NCBI GenBank assembly: GCA_044360075.1
Contig: JBIKLA010000009.1
Span: 54,728 to 118,727 of the forward strand
DNA length: 64,000 nucleotides
Direction: 5' to 3'
Origin: OMII01 sp947467385
Lineage (GTDB): Bacteria; Bdellovibrionota_C; UBA2361; OMII01
A model generated the notes under the pieces. The model searched no databases and was not told where the DNA came from. It saw only the letters and a program-made list of their open reading frames with translations. Positions 8,539 to 17,470 of the stretch are shown here, one piece after another; position 1 is the first letter of the stretch; every line of letters starts with the position of its first letter. Made by a program: the position numbers and the translations under genes.

Positions 8539-8720
8539 TCGTTCATTTAGGTATGTTTTTTTTAATGTTATTTCTCAGGTTCATTGCGAACTTCTCATTT
8601 CTTCCTTTTTTCTTCTTCCTTATTCTTCCCTGAATCGCAACAAGCCCGAAATTTTCCTTCAAAGGAAAGATATCTCACGTGCGCGATCAACCCGGCACTA
8701 AGAGAAAAGCGAACCTGTAT

Positions 8721-9551
8721 TTACTTTCCGAGAGAGAGATACGCCACTAAGAGGGCGACGAGCAGACGATAGTAGGCAAAGGGCCGCAGGCTCCATCGGC
8801 TCACGATTCCGATGAACCACTTCATCGCTGCGAGGGCCGTCACAAAGGAAACAACAAAGCCGATTGCAACGGAAAAAAGCTCGTCGGCCGTGAACACCTG
8901 CACCGCTTCCAAGAGATCGTGCATCGCTGCGGCTCCCAAGATCGGGACCGCTGCAATAAATGAGAATTCAGCCGCGGATTTTCTGGTGAGCCCAACTAGC
9001 ATTCCCCCGATTATCGCTGAGGCCGAGCGCGACATGCCCGGCCACAATGCCAAGCACTGCACACACCCGATCAGGATACTTTGTCGGCAGGTGATCTGCT
9101 CTACTTCCTGAGTTCCACCCTCGCCGCGGCCCCTATCAACGAGCAGGATGAGTACCGCGCCGACCGCCAACGCCGTTGCCACAGGAAGGGGCGCAAAGAG
9201 ATGTTCCTTAATTTGGTGCCGAAACAGCAGCCCCACGGCAAGAGCCGGAAGAGTCACAAGACCAAGCTTAAAGAGCCCACGGACGCCTCGAAGCCCCGGC
9301 TCAAGCCAGCGCCTCGGATGCGCCACATCACCGGAGACGCCATCCAGCAGCCCCAAAAACCTACGCCAGTACAGCACAAGAACGCTCAGGATAGCCCCGA
9401 GCTGTATGACAACATCAAACGTCTTTGCCTTGTCTCCGGTGAATGAAAGGAGCTCTCCGAAGAGGATGAGGTGGCCCGTGCTCGATATGGGCAGGTACTC
9501 AGTAATACCCTCCACGAGCCCCAGGATGATCGCAATTAACCAATCTGACAC
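8721..9551 (-). CDS. uppP: Undecaprenyl-diphosphatase UppP (BacA)
   Basis: Integral membrane enzyme that dephosphorylates C55-PP to recycle the lipid carrier of peptidoglycan and O-antigen synthesis; overproduction gives bacitracin resistance. Both catalytic regions are present: EGITEYLPISSTGHL near the N-terminus and PGMSRSASAIIGGMLVG in the second half. Start: GTG at 9551 is chosen because GGGAGG lies 7 bases upstream; a TTG seven codons earlier falls before this ribosome-binding site. 276 residues, normal length. Confidence 0.93.
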   Translation of the reverse strand: MSDWLIAIILGLVEGITEYLPISSTGHLILFGELLSFTGDKAKTFDVVIQLGAILSVLVLYWRRFLGLLDGVSGDVAHPRRWLEPGLRGVRGLFKLGLVTLPALAVGLLFRHQIKEHLFAPLPVATALAVGAVLILLVDRGRGEGGTQEVEQITCRQSILIGCVQCLALWPGMSRSASAIIGGMLVGLTRKSAAEFSFIAAVPILGAAAMHDLLEAVQVFTADELFSVAIGFVVSFVTALAAMKWFIGIVSRWSLRPFAYYRLLVALLVAYLSLGK

Positions 9552-9744
9552 GTTAAGACCTCCCGAAAACAACCCCTACGGCACGCTACTGGCACCATAC
9601 CAACGGCGCAAGCCTCCCCGAAAACATCCTTCCATCTGCCATCCACGGACGATATGCTCACCATACTATCGGGCTCAAGCTGGGCTATGAGCAGCCCAAC
9701 CCCGCGGCAAGACGCTGCCAACCCAACGCTCTCAACTCTGGATC

Positions 9745-10965
9745 ATGAAGAACTTATCCTGCGATGCGCTGATAATCGGGGCGGGACTCGCGGGGGCAAG
9801 CTCTGCCTACGCGCTTGCGCGCAGGGGCGCAACCGTCATCGTGTGCGAGGCAGCGGGAGACGTCGCGCAACGCGCCTCCGGCAACCGCTTCGGGCTCATG
9901 ATGCCGTACCTCTCGGATCGTCCCTCCACATTTGAGCACCTCTACTCTGCCGGCTTCTCCTTTTCGAGATCCTTGCTCACTGGGCCCCTGTCCAGCCGAA
10001 ATATCCTGAGGGCCACGGGGGGCGTTCAGCTCCCAACTACCCCTCGGCTCGCAAGACTTCTCGAATCCTCGACTGCCATTCGAGCACCACTTTCAGTTGC
10101 GCGGCTTGACGCAGTTCAAACAGCTGACGCTACCGGTGTGCCGATATCCTCGCCCTCGTTTCACGTTCCCAGCGCGGGATACGTCAGCCCCCCTCTCTTT
10201 GTTGGAAGCATGCTGTCTGGCGCCTCCGTGCGCTTGGGAGAGAGGGTTATTGACCTTCGACGCTCTCAATCTCATTGGGCCGTCCGCCTTGCCTCGGGAG
10301 ACACCGTCCAGGCCAGTTACGTCGTCGTGAGCGCTGCTTACGAATCGCCCTGCCTTACACAGCTGCAATGGCTGCCCCTAGAGCCAATACGCGGGCAAAC
10401 CGTCTCGCTCTCCCCCTCCCGAATTTCAGAAAAACTGAGGGCGCTTGTTTGTTTCGACGGCTACCTCACTCCTGCCGAGGACGGCTCACACCTCCTCGGC
10501 GCTCACTACCGCCACAACGACCTTCGCCAGCTTCCGTGCAAGGAAGACACCTCGGAGATCCTGCAGCGCTGCCAGCGGTGGCTGCCCGAGCTTCACTTAT
10601 CTCCCCAGTCGGTCCAGTCGTCGCGCGTGTGCTTTCGGACATCAACCTTCGACCGGCTCCCCTACATCGGGCCCGTGCCCGACATGACGGCAATGCTCGC
10701 AGAGGCCGCCGCATACCAGCCAGGGACAGATCTCCTCGCAAAAATCGGCGCGCCCCTTGAGCATGACATCTTTGCGACCGTCGGACACGGAAGCCGCGGG
10801 CTTCTATCGTGCCCTATCGGCGGGGAGATCATTGCGCGGCTAATCGCGAAAGAGCCCCTCGCAGAGCTCGAAGAGATCGCCGCTGCCTGCTCACCGCTGC
10901 GTCTCGTCGGCCGAATCCTTAAGCGCCCTCAAGAACGGGAGGCTGGCGATGCCCGGCGCACATGA
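9745..10965 (+). CDS. FAD-dependent oxidoreductase related to the MnmC C-terminal domain
   Basis: DAO-fold flavoprotein. The N-terminal Rossmann motif GAGLAGASSAYALARRG and the ASGNRFGLMMP segment are typical of the MnmC oxidase domain, which removes the carboxymethyl group from cmnm5s2U34 in tRNA. Near the C-terminus, RTSTFDRLPYIGPVPD corresponds to the family's R-x-x-x-D-x-x-P-x-x-G-x-x-P motif. The methyltransferase half of bifunctional MnmC is absent, so this would be a stand-alone MnmC-C; a separate methyltransferase would be needed elsewhere. The end overlaps the convergent TrmH-family gene by 37 bp. Assignment to glycine-oxidase-like relatives is possible but less likely. Confidence 0.75.
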   Translation: MKNLSCDALIIGAGLAGASSAYALARRGATVIVCEAAGDVAQRASGNRFGLMMPYLSDRPSTFEHLYSAGFSFSRSLLTGPLSSRNILRATGGVQLPTTPRLARLLESSTAIRAPLSVARLDAVQTADATGVPISSPSFHVPSAGYVSPPLFVGSMLSGASVRLGERVIDLRRSQSHWAVRLASGDTVQASYVVVSAAYESPCLTQLQWLPLEPIRGQTVSLSPSRISEKLRALVCFDGYLTPAEDGSHLLGAHYRHNDLRQLPCKEDTSEILQRCQRWLPELHLSPQSVQSSRVCFRTSTFDRLPYIGPVPDMTAMLAEAAAYQPGTDLLAKIGAPLEHDIFATVGHGSRGLLSCPIGGEIIARLIAKEPLAELEEIAAACSPLRLVGRILKRPQEREAGDARRT

Positions 10966-11792
10966 CCCTTTAGGACCGCATCACGGCGCGCTTCCGTAAG
11001 CACACTCGCAACAGACGCAGCAACGTTAAGGCTCTCCATCGGCCCCATGCGCGGAATCGCAACCCTGAGGTCTGCCATCTCCAGGGCGTCTTGTGAAAGC
11101 CCAGTTCCCTCAGCTCCGAAGAGCACAACCGCCTTGTCAGGCCACTTCACCCCGTACAGGGAGCGTGCCTCGTGCGGTGTCGTGGCGATGACAGAGAATC
11201 CTCGGGCCTTCACGGCCGAAAAGAAGTTGCTGTACTCGGGGACGATGCAAAACGGCACGTGCTCAGCTGCCCCCTCCGCTATTCGGCAGGCCGCCCCTGA
11301 AAGCGCGCTAATGGTTCGCGAACGGATAACCACCCCCTGGACCCCAAAGAAGCACGCCGTACGAAGTATCGCCCCAACGTTGTGCGGGTTCTCAACGCCC
11401 TCAAGCACAAGCAGAAGCCCGCGCTGCAGATCCGACACCTTACGGGTCAGCTCGCCAGGCAGCATACCCTTGAGCGGCTTTGCCTCAAAGCATACCCCTT
11501 CATGGTGCTCCGTGCCGGCAACCCGAGAGACCTCCTCTGCAGAAACGACGCGGTGATGCAGGTTTCGCCGGTCAGCCCACGCCAACACGTGCCGAAACTG
11601 CTCCTCAATATCTTCCGCAACAAATATTCGGCTAATTTCGGCTTTGCGAACATCAAAAAGAGTCAGGCAGCACTGCACTCCATAGAACTTGGAGTGGTCA
11701 TCGCGCTTGAAGTCTCGCTGCAAGGGACGGTTACTACCCCCTCGCCCATTTGGCCGCTTCGTGGTACTCGACTGAGGTTGGCGCTTAGGCAT
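10929..11792 (-). CDS. TrmH/SpoU-family RNA 2'-O-ribose methyltransferase
   Basis: SPOUT methyltransferase with a basic low-complexity N-terminus, a SpoU substrate-binding domain (FYGVQCCLTLFDVRKAEI, about residues 36-110) and the knotted catalytic domain with ENPHNVGAILRTACFFG, LFGAEGTGLS and IPRMGPMESLNVAASVA. The architecture is like RlmB and E. coli YfiF; the methylated nucleotide cannot be inferred. Its start overlaps the divergent RlmM-like gene by two bases and its end overlaps the MnmC-like gene. Confidence 0.88.
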   Translation of the reverse strand: MPKRQPQSSTTKRPNGRGGSNRPLQRDFKRDDHSKFYGVQCCLTLFDVRKAEISRIFVAEDIEEQFRHVLAWADRRNLHHRVVSAEEVSRVAGTEHHEGVCFEAKPLKGMLPGELTRKVSDLQRGLLLVLEGVENPHNVGAILRTACFFGVQGVVIRSRTISALSGAACRIAEGAAEHVPFCIVPEYSNFFSAVKARGFSVIATTPHEARSLYGVKWPDKAVVLFGAEGTGLSQDALEMADLRVAIPRMGPMESLNVAASVASVLTEARRDAVLKGHVRRASPASRS

Positions 11793-12843
11793 GACAAAGA
11801 GCTCTCACAGACAGATCTGCATTACTCGAACAGAACAGGAACAGCTTCTCTGCGCAGAGGCCAGCTCCCTCAATCCTGCCTTCCAGTGTAACGAGCTTGC
11901 CAGGGGCGTGGTAGAGCTTTCCGGCCCTGATCCCGAAAGTTTTTCGCCATTCTACCTCTTTTTCGCGCCACAAATCCTGCCGCACGCCGTCCAGGTGCTC
12001 GCGCCTTCGATAAAGGGCTGGGTGACTGCTCTCTCCGACCACCTGAGCAGCTATTTCGGTGATGCTGCCGACCCGTGGATGCTGCACATCTTCGAGCCAT
12101 CCTCGGCTGAGAGCGGCAAGGAATACTCGCGGGCAAAACTCATTCGCCAGGAAACACTCGGTGTCTTAAAGCAAAAACGCCGCACGCTGCTCAAGTCGCT
12201 GCGAACAAATCCCGATCCGGAAGCAACCCTCGTGCAGCTCGTACTACAGTCCCCGACCGAGGGATGGCTAAGCGTCTCGGCTCCTAAGCTTTGCAAAGCA
12301 CTCGCACCCACCCTGTCGCCCTTCGTGGCGGGGCACGTCAATATCGCCGATGACAAAGCTCCGCCATCTCGCGCCTTCAAGAAGCTTCGGGAGGCGATAC
12401 TCGTCTTTGGCCTCCCCTTTGAGCGAGGCATGTCGTGTGCCGACCTTGGAGCCTCTCCCGGAGGCTGGACTCAGGTACTGCGCGACCTCGGCTGCTCAGT
12501 TGTTGCGGTTGACCGCAGCCCCTTGGCCCCACACCTTATGAAGGATCGTCTCGTCACGTTCGAGCGTGCAGACGCCTTCCGCTGGGCGCCAAAGCAGCAG
12601 TTGGACTGGATGGTGTGCGATGTCATCGCCACTCCCGACAAGACGGTGAACCTCATTGAGCGCTGGCTAAAGGAACGCCTGTGCAAGGCCTTCTGCTGCA
12701 CTATTAAGTTTAAGGGCTCGCCCGACTTTGGCGCCCTGGCGGAGGTCCGATCTGTGCTCGCCCAGCATTGCTCAAGACACAGCGGAAAGCAGCTGACGCA
12801 CAACAAGAACGAGCTGACGGTCGTTGGGTTCCTGCGCGATTGA
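11791..12843 (+). CDS. rlmM: RlmM-like FtsJ-family 23S rRNA methyltransferase
   Basis: SAM-dependent 2'-O-methyltransferase. The Rossmann half carries motif I DLGASPGGWTQVL and the K-D-K-E tetrad can be placed (RAFKKLREA, MVCDVIATP, TIKFKGSPD, HNKNELTVVG), which is the arrangement of RlmM (Cm2498 in E. coli). The N-terminal half lacks motifs I recognise but RlmM has a THUMP domain there. 350 residues, close to RlmM. Divergent and overlapping by two bases with the TrmH-family gene, so both promoters must lie inside the neighbouring coding sequence. Confidence 0.82.
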   Translation: MTKSSHRQICITRTEQEQLLCAEASSLNPAFQCNELARGVVELSGPDPESFSPFYLFFAPQILPHAVQVLAPSIKGWVTALSDHLSSYFGDAADPWMLHIFEPSSAESGKEYSRAKLIRQETLGVLKQKRRTLLKSLRTNPDPEATLVQLVLQSPTEGWLSVSAPKLCKALAPTLSPFVAGHVNIADDKAPPSRAFKKLREAILVFGLPFERGMSCADLGASPGGWTQVLRDLGCSVVAVDRSPLAPHLMKDRLVTFERADAFRWAPKQQLDWMVCDVIATPDKTVNLIERWLKERLCKAFCCTIKFKGSPDFGALAEVRSVLAQHCSRHSGKQLTHNKNELTVVGFLRD

Positions 12844-12870
12844 GCCCTGTCACTTGCCGCGCGGTTAGCC

Positions 12871-12876
12871 TATACT
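12871..12876 (+). promoter_or_regulatory. -10 box for a probably leaderless ppa mRNA
   Basis: TATACT lies six bases before the ATG of ppa and no Shine-Dalgarno intervenes, so transcription would start at or next to the A of the ATG. The -35 region is poor (TGTCAC 17 bases upstream). Confidence 0.4.
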
Positions 12877-12882
12877 CTGCCC

Positions 12883-13512
12883 ATGCCGACCATTCCACAG
12901 TTCCGGGCACATCCTTGGCACGGCGTCCCCATCGGTGACGACGCGCCGGAAACCGTCACGTGCTACATCGAGATCGTCCCGACGGACACCGTTAAATTTG
13001 AGATAGACAAGGCTTCGGGCATCCTACGCGTTGATCGCCCCCAAAAGTTCTCTAATCACTGCCCAAGCCTCTACGGCTTTATCCCGCAAACCTTCTGCGG
13101 TGATGGTGTGGGCGCCCTCTGCGCCAAGTCGATCCGCTCAAAGAGAAAGATCCGCGGCGATGGGGACCCGATGGATATCTGTGTACTGACCGAGAGAACC
13201 ATCTTACACGGAGATCTCCTCGTGCGTGCGCGACCGATTGGGGGATTTAAGCTCGTTGATCGGGCCGAGGCCGACGACAAAATTATCGCTGTGCTTGAGG
13301 GTGACGGGATGTACGCCAACATAACTGACATCCGGGAGGTGCCGATCGCGATCATCGACCGACTCAAGCACTACTTCCTTACGTACAAGCAGATTCCGGG
13401 AACCAAGAAGGCCCCTCCCGTCGAGGTCGCTTCGGTTTACGGCAGAAGCGGCGCGTACACGGCTATTAGGCAGAGCATCCTCGACTACAGGCAGCTTCTC
13501 CGCGCGAAGTAA
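12883..13512 (+). CDS. ppa: Inorganic pyrophosphatase, family I
   Basis: Hydrolyses PPi, pulling biosynthetic reactions forward; cytosolic and metal dependent. Motifs: EIVPTDTVKFEIDKASG and LRVDRPQKFSN near the N-terminus, YGFIPQTFCGDG, and the metal-binding signature GDGDPMDICVLTE. Catalytic acidic residues are intact. 209 residues, slightly longer than the E. coli enzyme (176), with extra residues between the YGFIP and GDGDP motifs as in eukaryote-like family I enzymes. Confidence 0.93.
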   Translation: MPTIPQFRAHPWHGVPIGDDAPETVTCYIEIVPTDTVKFEIDKASGILRVDRPQKFSNHCPSLYGFIPQTFCGDGVGALCAKSIRSKRKIRGDGDPMDICVLTERTILHGDLLVRARPIGGFKLVDRAEADDKIIAVLEGDGMYANITDIREVPIAIIDRLKHYFLTYKQIPGTKKAPPVEVASVYGRSGAYTAIRQSILDYRQLLRAK

Positions 13513-13521
13513 GTGCGCCTG

Positions 13522-14340
13522 CTAGCTGCCAGGATCATGAAACACCTCCATCTCCGAAGCCGCAGATTCAGACTCACTCCTCATATACGCCTGATACTGG
13601 TCCGGCGTTAACACATCCTTGAGCATGGAGCTCCGAAGCTCGTTGCGCAGACGGCTCTCGCGCACCATCTGTTTCACGCGATCCTGCGGCGACTTTGGGG
13701 CTTCGCCGTGCGGGGGCCCCTGTTGCTGTTCTCGGCGCACCTGCTGCTCTACACGATCATAGACGTCGAGCACCGCCTTCTCTTGGGCCGGAGACAACGA
13801 AAGCTGCCTCGATACCCAAACGACCTCCCTCTCGGTCTCCTCATCCTGGACCCTCTGGAAGGCAGACTTCACCTGCTGCCGGTAGTACGAGGCGCTCTCC
13901 TCGCCAAGGATATCATCAAGAGATTCAGTGTCGGCCTCGCCGTCGCTTGACCTGCCTTCCTCCATAAACTTCTCGGACAGGCGGTGCTTCTGGTCTTCTG
14001 AAAGAGGGACAAATTTCTCAATAGCCGACACACGCCACTTCGTGGCCTCTTCCAGCCTCGCCTCGTCAGCGGTCCCCTCTGCCCGCACCTCCTGTTCTAC
14101 TCCCAGTTTTGCCGCCGTCGCCGGGTCTTGGCCAACGGGCAGTGCATGATCCTTCTCTGCCTGTACTTGCTTCTCAAGCTCCCGCACTCTGCTTCTCAGA
14201 GGCTCCGCCGTAGACTCACATGAGAGCTGCACTGGCTGGAGAGTCTCTGGAGGCATCTCCACCAGCCCGCCTCCCCGACCGAGAGAAATGACCGCTATCC
14301 CAAGGACAATTCCCGCCGAAAAAACAAGTCCAGACTTCAT
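13522..14340 (-). CDS. Hypothetical single-pass periplasmic protein with charged helices (Spy-like character)
   Basis: No firm family. From ATG 14340 the product starts with MKSGLVFSAGIVLGIAVISLG, a signal anchor or signal peptide, followed by about 250 residues that are strongly charged and predicted helical, with two repeats of a theme W-x(4)-K/Q-x-x-x-L-S-x-x-Q-K (PLSEDQKHRLSEKF and SLSPAQEKAVLDVY), and LTPDQYQAYMR near the end. This L-T/S-x-x-Q spacing recalls LTxxQ/Spy and zinc-resistance-like periplasmic chaperones. The frame is open to 14400 but AAGGAGAT precedes 14340. Converges with ppa. Confidence 0.7.
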   Translation of the reverse strand: MKSGLVFSAGIVLGIAVISLGRGGGLVEMPPETLQPVQLSCESTAEPLRSRVRELEKQVQAEKDHALPVGQDPATAAKLGVEQEVRAEGTADEARLEEATKWRVSAIEKFVPLSEDQKHRLSEKFMEEGRSSDGEADTESLDDILGEESASYYRQQVKSAFQRVQDEETEREVVWVSRQLSLSPAQEKAVLDVYDRVEQQVRREQQQGPPHGEAPKSPQDRVKQMVRESRLRNELRSSMLKDVLTPDQYQAYMRSESESAASEMEVFHDPGS

Positions 14341-14533
14341 GCACGCATCTCCTTGCAGGATACGATAAACGAAACTGCGAGAGCTTCGCACCCCCCTCAT
14401 TTAGGCCCTCATGGCCCAATGGCCCGGTCGGCAAGCTACTCGGGAACTCATGATCACTCATGTTTCAAAATTCCCCGCTTCTGGTATGAATAAGGCTCGG
14501 TAACGGGCCCGCGAGCCCTTTGGGGAATGAGTT

Positions 14534-15379
14534 ATGAAGCGATACTTTGGAGCGCATGTTTCGGCAGCCGGCGGCCTACAGAATGCGGTGGCAGCCGCCG
14601 TTGAGCTCGGCATTAACACGATTCAGGTGCATCCCTCGCCCCCTCAACGCTGGAATGCCAACCCATTTCCCCAGGGAGTTGAGGATGCGTTTCTCGCGGC
14701 GAAGAAGGGCACCTGCCTTGAGAAGGTCTTCTTTCACGCCATCTACCTCATCAACATGGCCTCTCCGGACCCGCAGAAATTTCATCTCGCTAAGACATCT
14801 CTCGTCAATGACCTCGACCTAAGCTCCCGCATCGGCGGCGCCGGCGTTATCTTTCACGTCGGAAGCATGAAGGATCAGCCAGACGAGGCTGAAGGGTACG
14901 ACCGGGTTGTGTCCGGGATTAATTGGGTTATGGAGCGTGCCCCGAAAAACTCCCGGCTTATTCTTGAAGTGGCGGCAGGATCGGGGAGCGTCATTGGCGA
15001 CCGGGTTGAGGAGCTCGCACTGATCTACTCGCAGCTCGACAAGAAAGATCAGGTAGGATTCGGGCTTGATACTCAGCACATGTGGGCATCAGGATACGAC
15101 CTCGTGAACGACCTCGAAGGCGTCATCGAGACGGTCGACAACGAGCTTGGCCTCGAAAAGGTCTGGTCGATTCACCTCAACGACAGCAAGACCGATCTCG
15201 GCAGCCGCAAAGACCGGCACGAGAACATCGGCGATGGCCTCATCGGAGAAGCGGCGCTCAGGAATTGCTTTACCCACCCCAAGCTTGCCCCAATACCCTT
15301 TATCCTTGAGACTCCAGCCCTTGAGAGCCTTCAGGGCGCAGAGAGCGAGCTTGCAAAGCTGCGCAGTTTTATCGCCTAA
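14534..15379 (+). CDS. nfo: Endonuclease IV (AP endonuclease Nfo)
   Basis: Zn-dependent TIM-barrel enzyme of base-excision repair that cuts 5' to abasic sites. The first residues GAHVSAAGGLQNAV are the family signature; FHVGSMK, LEVAAGSGSVIGD, GLDTQHMWASGYD, HLNDSKTDLGSRKDRHENIGDGLIG and FILETP supply the metal ligands and substrate contacts in the usual order. 281 residues, typical length. Its stop overlaps the stop of the convergent Nudix gene by 4 bp. Confidence 0.95.
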   Translation: MKRYFGAHVSAAGGLQNAVAAAVELGINTIQVHPSPPQRWNANPFPQGVEDAFLAAKKGTCLEKVFFHAIYLINMASPDPQKFHLAKTSLVNDLDLSSRIGGAGVIFHVGSMKDQPDEAEGYDRVVSGINWVMERAPKNSRLILEVAAGSGSVIGDRVEELALIYSQLDKKDQVGFGLDTQHMWASGYDLVNDLEGVIETVDNELGLEKVWSIHLNDSKTDLGSRKDRHENIGDGLIGEAALRNCFTHPKLAPIPFILETPALESLQGAESELAKLRSFIA

Positions 15380-15927
15380 CAGCCCCGTCGCCGCAGCTTC
15401 TCGCGCATGCGCAGAACAGACCACTCGGTGGTGTAGCGCTCAAGCTGATCGAGTGGTATCCACGCCAGGGCTCGCGATTCGCTGTTTGGGACGAGCACCT
15501 CGGCATCATCAGCCACAGCAAGAAATCGGATATCGTAGTGGTAGTGCGCCGGCTCGCTCGCCCGCGCCGGGATACGATGAATGTCTACGTCGAATACGTC
15601 AGCGGCCAACAGAGCAACAGACGAAAGTCCGCTCTCTTCCTGAGCCTCGCGCAGGGCAACCTGGGCCAGGCGAAGGTCGCCGTCGGCATGGCCTCCCGGC
15701 TGCAGCCACATGCCAAGCTTGGCATGGTGCAAGAGAAGCACCTTGTCGTGGCGGCGATTAGCAAGCCACGCAGAGCCGGTGAGGTGCGCTGGATAACACG
15801 AGCGCTCCGCACACCCAGGCTCCGACCGCACCAGATCAGCAATATTGCGCGCCTGCTGCGCGTCGGACTCATCGAGCCCACTGTAGGCTTCCAAGACTCG
15901 CAGGAGCTCCTGCCTCGCGTCGGCCAT
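15376..15927 (-). CDS. Nudix hydrolase
   Basis: Mg-dependent hydrolase of nucleoside-diphosphate-linked substrates. The Nudix helix reads GGHADGD then VALREAQEESGL: the REAQEESG metal-binding core is intact, while the upstream Glu of the consensus (G-x5-E) is replaced, a form seen in a known GGHADGD-type subfamily. 183 residues. Substrate unknown. ATG at 15927 abuts the ATG at 15928 on the other strand. Confidence 0.88.
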   Translation of the reverse strand: MADARQELLRVLEAYSGLDESDAQQARNIADLVRSEPGCAERSCYPAHLTGSAWLANRRHDKVLLLHHAKLGMWLQPGGHADGDLRLAQVALREAQEESGLSSVALLAADVFDVDIHRIPARASEPAHYHYDIRFLAVADDAEVLVPNSESRALAWIPLDQLERYTTEWSVLRMREKLRRRGC

Positions 15928-17244
15928 ATGTTCCCCGAACTATCTCATGGTGCGAATAAGCGGCGTGACCAGCGCCCTGATGCTTCAGTTGCGACCGCAA
16001 CTGAATCGCGTAACTATACCGTGGTGCACACGGAGCATCCATACCCACGCGCGCCTACGCCGGTCGAAACGGCCACGACGGTAAGGCTTGAGCGCTGGCG
16101 CGCGGTGGCGACAGGCATCTTTGAAAGCGCCCCATCAACCTTCCTCCTTCTCATTCTCGTGCGGTGGTTCGACGGCACAAGCACTGAGAAGTCGCTCATG
16201 GCCGCGGCATACCAGAGCGGGCTCATCTTTACTCCGCTATCCCTCTTCGTGACGCGCTACTTCTCGTGGTCCCCCTCCCGGGCAATGGCGGCTCTCTTAT
16301 CAATCGCGGCGGCCCTCTATTTCGGCGCCGCCGTGATCCCCGATCGGGGCGTTTTCGTCGTGCTTACAAGCATTGGCTCCCTTATGGTAGCGACGACCTC
16401 TCCGCTCCTCACGACAATGATGAACAACAATTATCCTGCGCGGCAGCGGGGGCTCATTTACTCTCAGAACAACAGCATCAAGATTGCAACCAGCATCGTG
16501 TTCGGCACCGTGGCGGGTTGGGCGCTATCGGGGCGCCTGCAGCACTATCAGCTTCTTATCATTTTTTATGCCGCTGCCCTCGCCATTTCGGCGGCGCTCA
16601 TGTGGCGGGTCCCGCGCTGTGGAGAGCCTCTCGCCCCTCGTCCCCTCCTCTCGTGCTTTCGGCACATCGGCACCGATTCGATCCTGCGTAACACGCTCAT
16701 CGCGTGGATGTTTCTCGGCTTCGGCAACTTGATGATGGTCCCCCTCCGCATCGAATACCTCGCCAATCCGCGATACGGGCTGCACCTTTCAGAGATCGAC
16801 ATCGCCCTCCTCGTTTCAACAATCCCCCATCTCGCCAGGCTCCTCGCAAGCCCTGTGTGGGGAAGGCTATTCGACCAGATGAATTTCTTCTCCCTCCGCA
16901 TCACAATTAACTTCTGCTTCCTGCTGAGCGTGCTCTCGTTCTTCTCTAGTGACACATTTTTCTCGCTTGGCATCGCTGCAGTGATCTTTGGCTTGAGCAA
17001 CTCAGGCGGCGATGTCGCCTGGAGCCTCTGGGTGACCAAGTTCGCCCCCGCCGGGATGGTTCCCGACTACATGGCAGTTCATACTTTCTTCACCGGCATC
17101 CGCGGGCTGCTGGCCCCGATGACCGCCTTTGCCCTGCTCAACGTGCTGCCACTCACGACCCTCATGTGGATAAGCACCGGGCTTATGTTTGTGGCCACGG
17201 TGCAGTTATTCTTCATTCGTGGAAGTGCCTCTCGATCAAATTAA
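15928..17244 (+). CDS. MFS-type multi-spanning transporter (start uncertain)
   Basis: About 12 hydrophobic segments with inter-segment basic loops (RQRGLIYSQNNSIKI in the middle, RLFDQMNFFSLR later) and a duplicated six-helix layout as in MFS permeases. No substrate-specific motif recognised. ATG 15928 gives 438 residues with a 50-residue hydrophilic, unconserved-looking N-terminus. GTG 16021/16024, just downstream of a -10-like TAACTAT at 16011, would start closer to the first membrane helix and is equally possible. The open frame further upstream overlaps the Nudix gene and is not used. Confidence 0.75.
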   Translation: MFPELSHGANKRRDQRPDASVATATESRNYTVVHTEHPYPRAPTPVETATTVRLERWRAVATGIFESAPSTFLLLILVRWFDGTSTEKSLMAAAYQSGLIFTPLSLFVTRYFSWSPSRAMAALLSIAAALYFGAAVIPDRGVFVVLTSIGSLMVATTSPLLTTMMNNNYPARQRGLIYSQNNSIKIATSIVFGTVAGWALSGRLQHYQLLIIFYAAALAISAALMWRVPRCGEPLAPRPLLSCFRHIGTDSILRNTLIAWMFLGFGNLMMVPLRIEYLANPRYGLHLSEIDIALLVSTIPHLARLLASPVWGRLFDQMNFFSLRITINFCFLLSVLSFFSSDTFFSLGIAAVIFGLSNSGGDVAWSLWVTKFAPAGMVPDYMAVHTFFTGIRGLLAPMTAFALLNVLPLTTLMWISTGLMFVATVQLFFIRGSASRSN

Positions 17245-17301
17245 CAGCCATATCAGACAGTTGCGCGTCTTTGATTTAACGCCCCTTTTCCGGCGGTTGG
17301 C

Positions 17302-17329
17302 TGGACACGAGCTAAAGTTGTGATATTAT
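17302..17329 (+). promoter_or_regulatory. Promoter of rpsN
   Basis: TGGACA (17302-17307), 16-base spacer, TATTAT (17324-17329). Transcription would start near 17336, about 135 bases before rpsN. Confidence 0.55.
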
Positions 17330-17335
17330 TCGTCG

Positions 17336-17470
17336 GCTTTCAGGGGTTCCTCCGCAACCTGGCCAAGAGGCCCTAGGAGGTTGGGGACAGTATCCCTTCA
17401 CGCAAGAAAGCAGCAACACTGGTGATAAGGAGCACGGCCGAGGGCTAAGCTCTGGGTAGTTTGGATACGT
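17336..17470 (+). promoter_or_regulatory. Structured 5' leader of rpsN
   Basis: Contains nested complementarity AACCT-GGCC(aaga)GGCC-...-AGGTT between 17356 and 17382, followed by GGGAC-agta-TCCC-like pairing. No riboswitch core I know is recognisable. It may be a ribosomal-protein autoregulatory leader; unproven. Confidence 0.4.

Larger units (their letters stand above)
8121..8720. other. AT-rich gene-free island of 600 bp
   Basis: No credible protein gene lies here; the base composition is clearly more AT-rich than the surroundings. It holds a promoter (8320-8348), a predicted short transcript with terminator (8355-8445) and a separate long hairpin (8489-8538), described in their own entries. 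Confidence 0.7.

Noticed and set aside
15538..15927. Upstream extension of the MFS open frame
   Set aside because: It lies wholly opposite the Nudix gene and has no membrane or conserved features.
17336..17470. SRP RNA, cobalamin or other known riboswitch in the rpsN leader
   Set aside because: The conserved cores (GGAAGCAGCC of SRP RNA; GCCACTG-type boxes of cobalamin switches) are not there.
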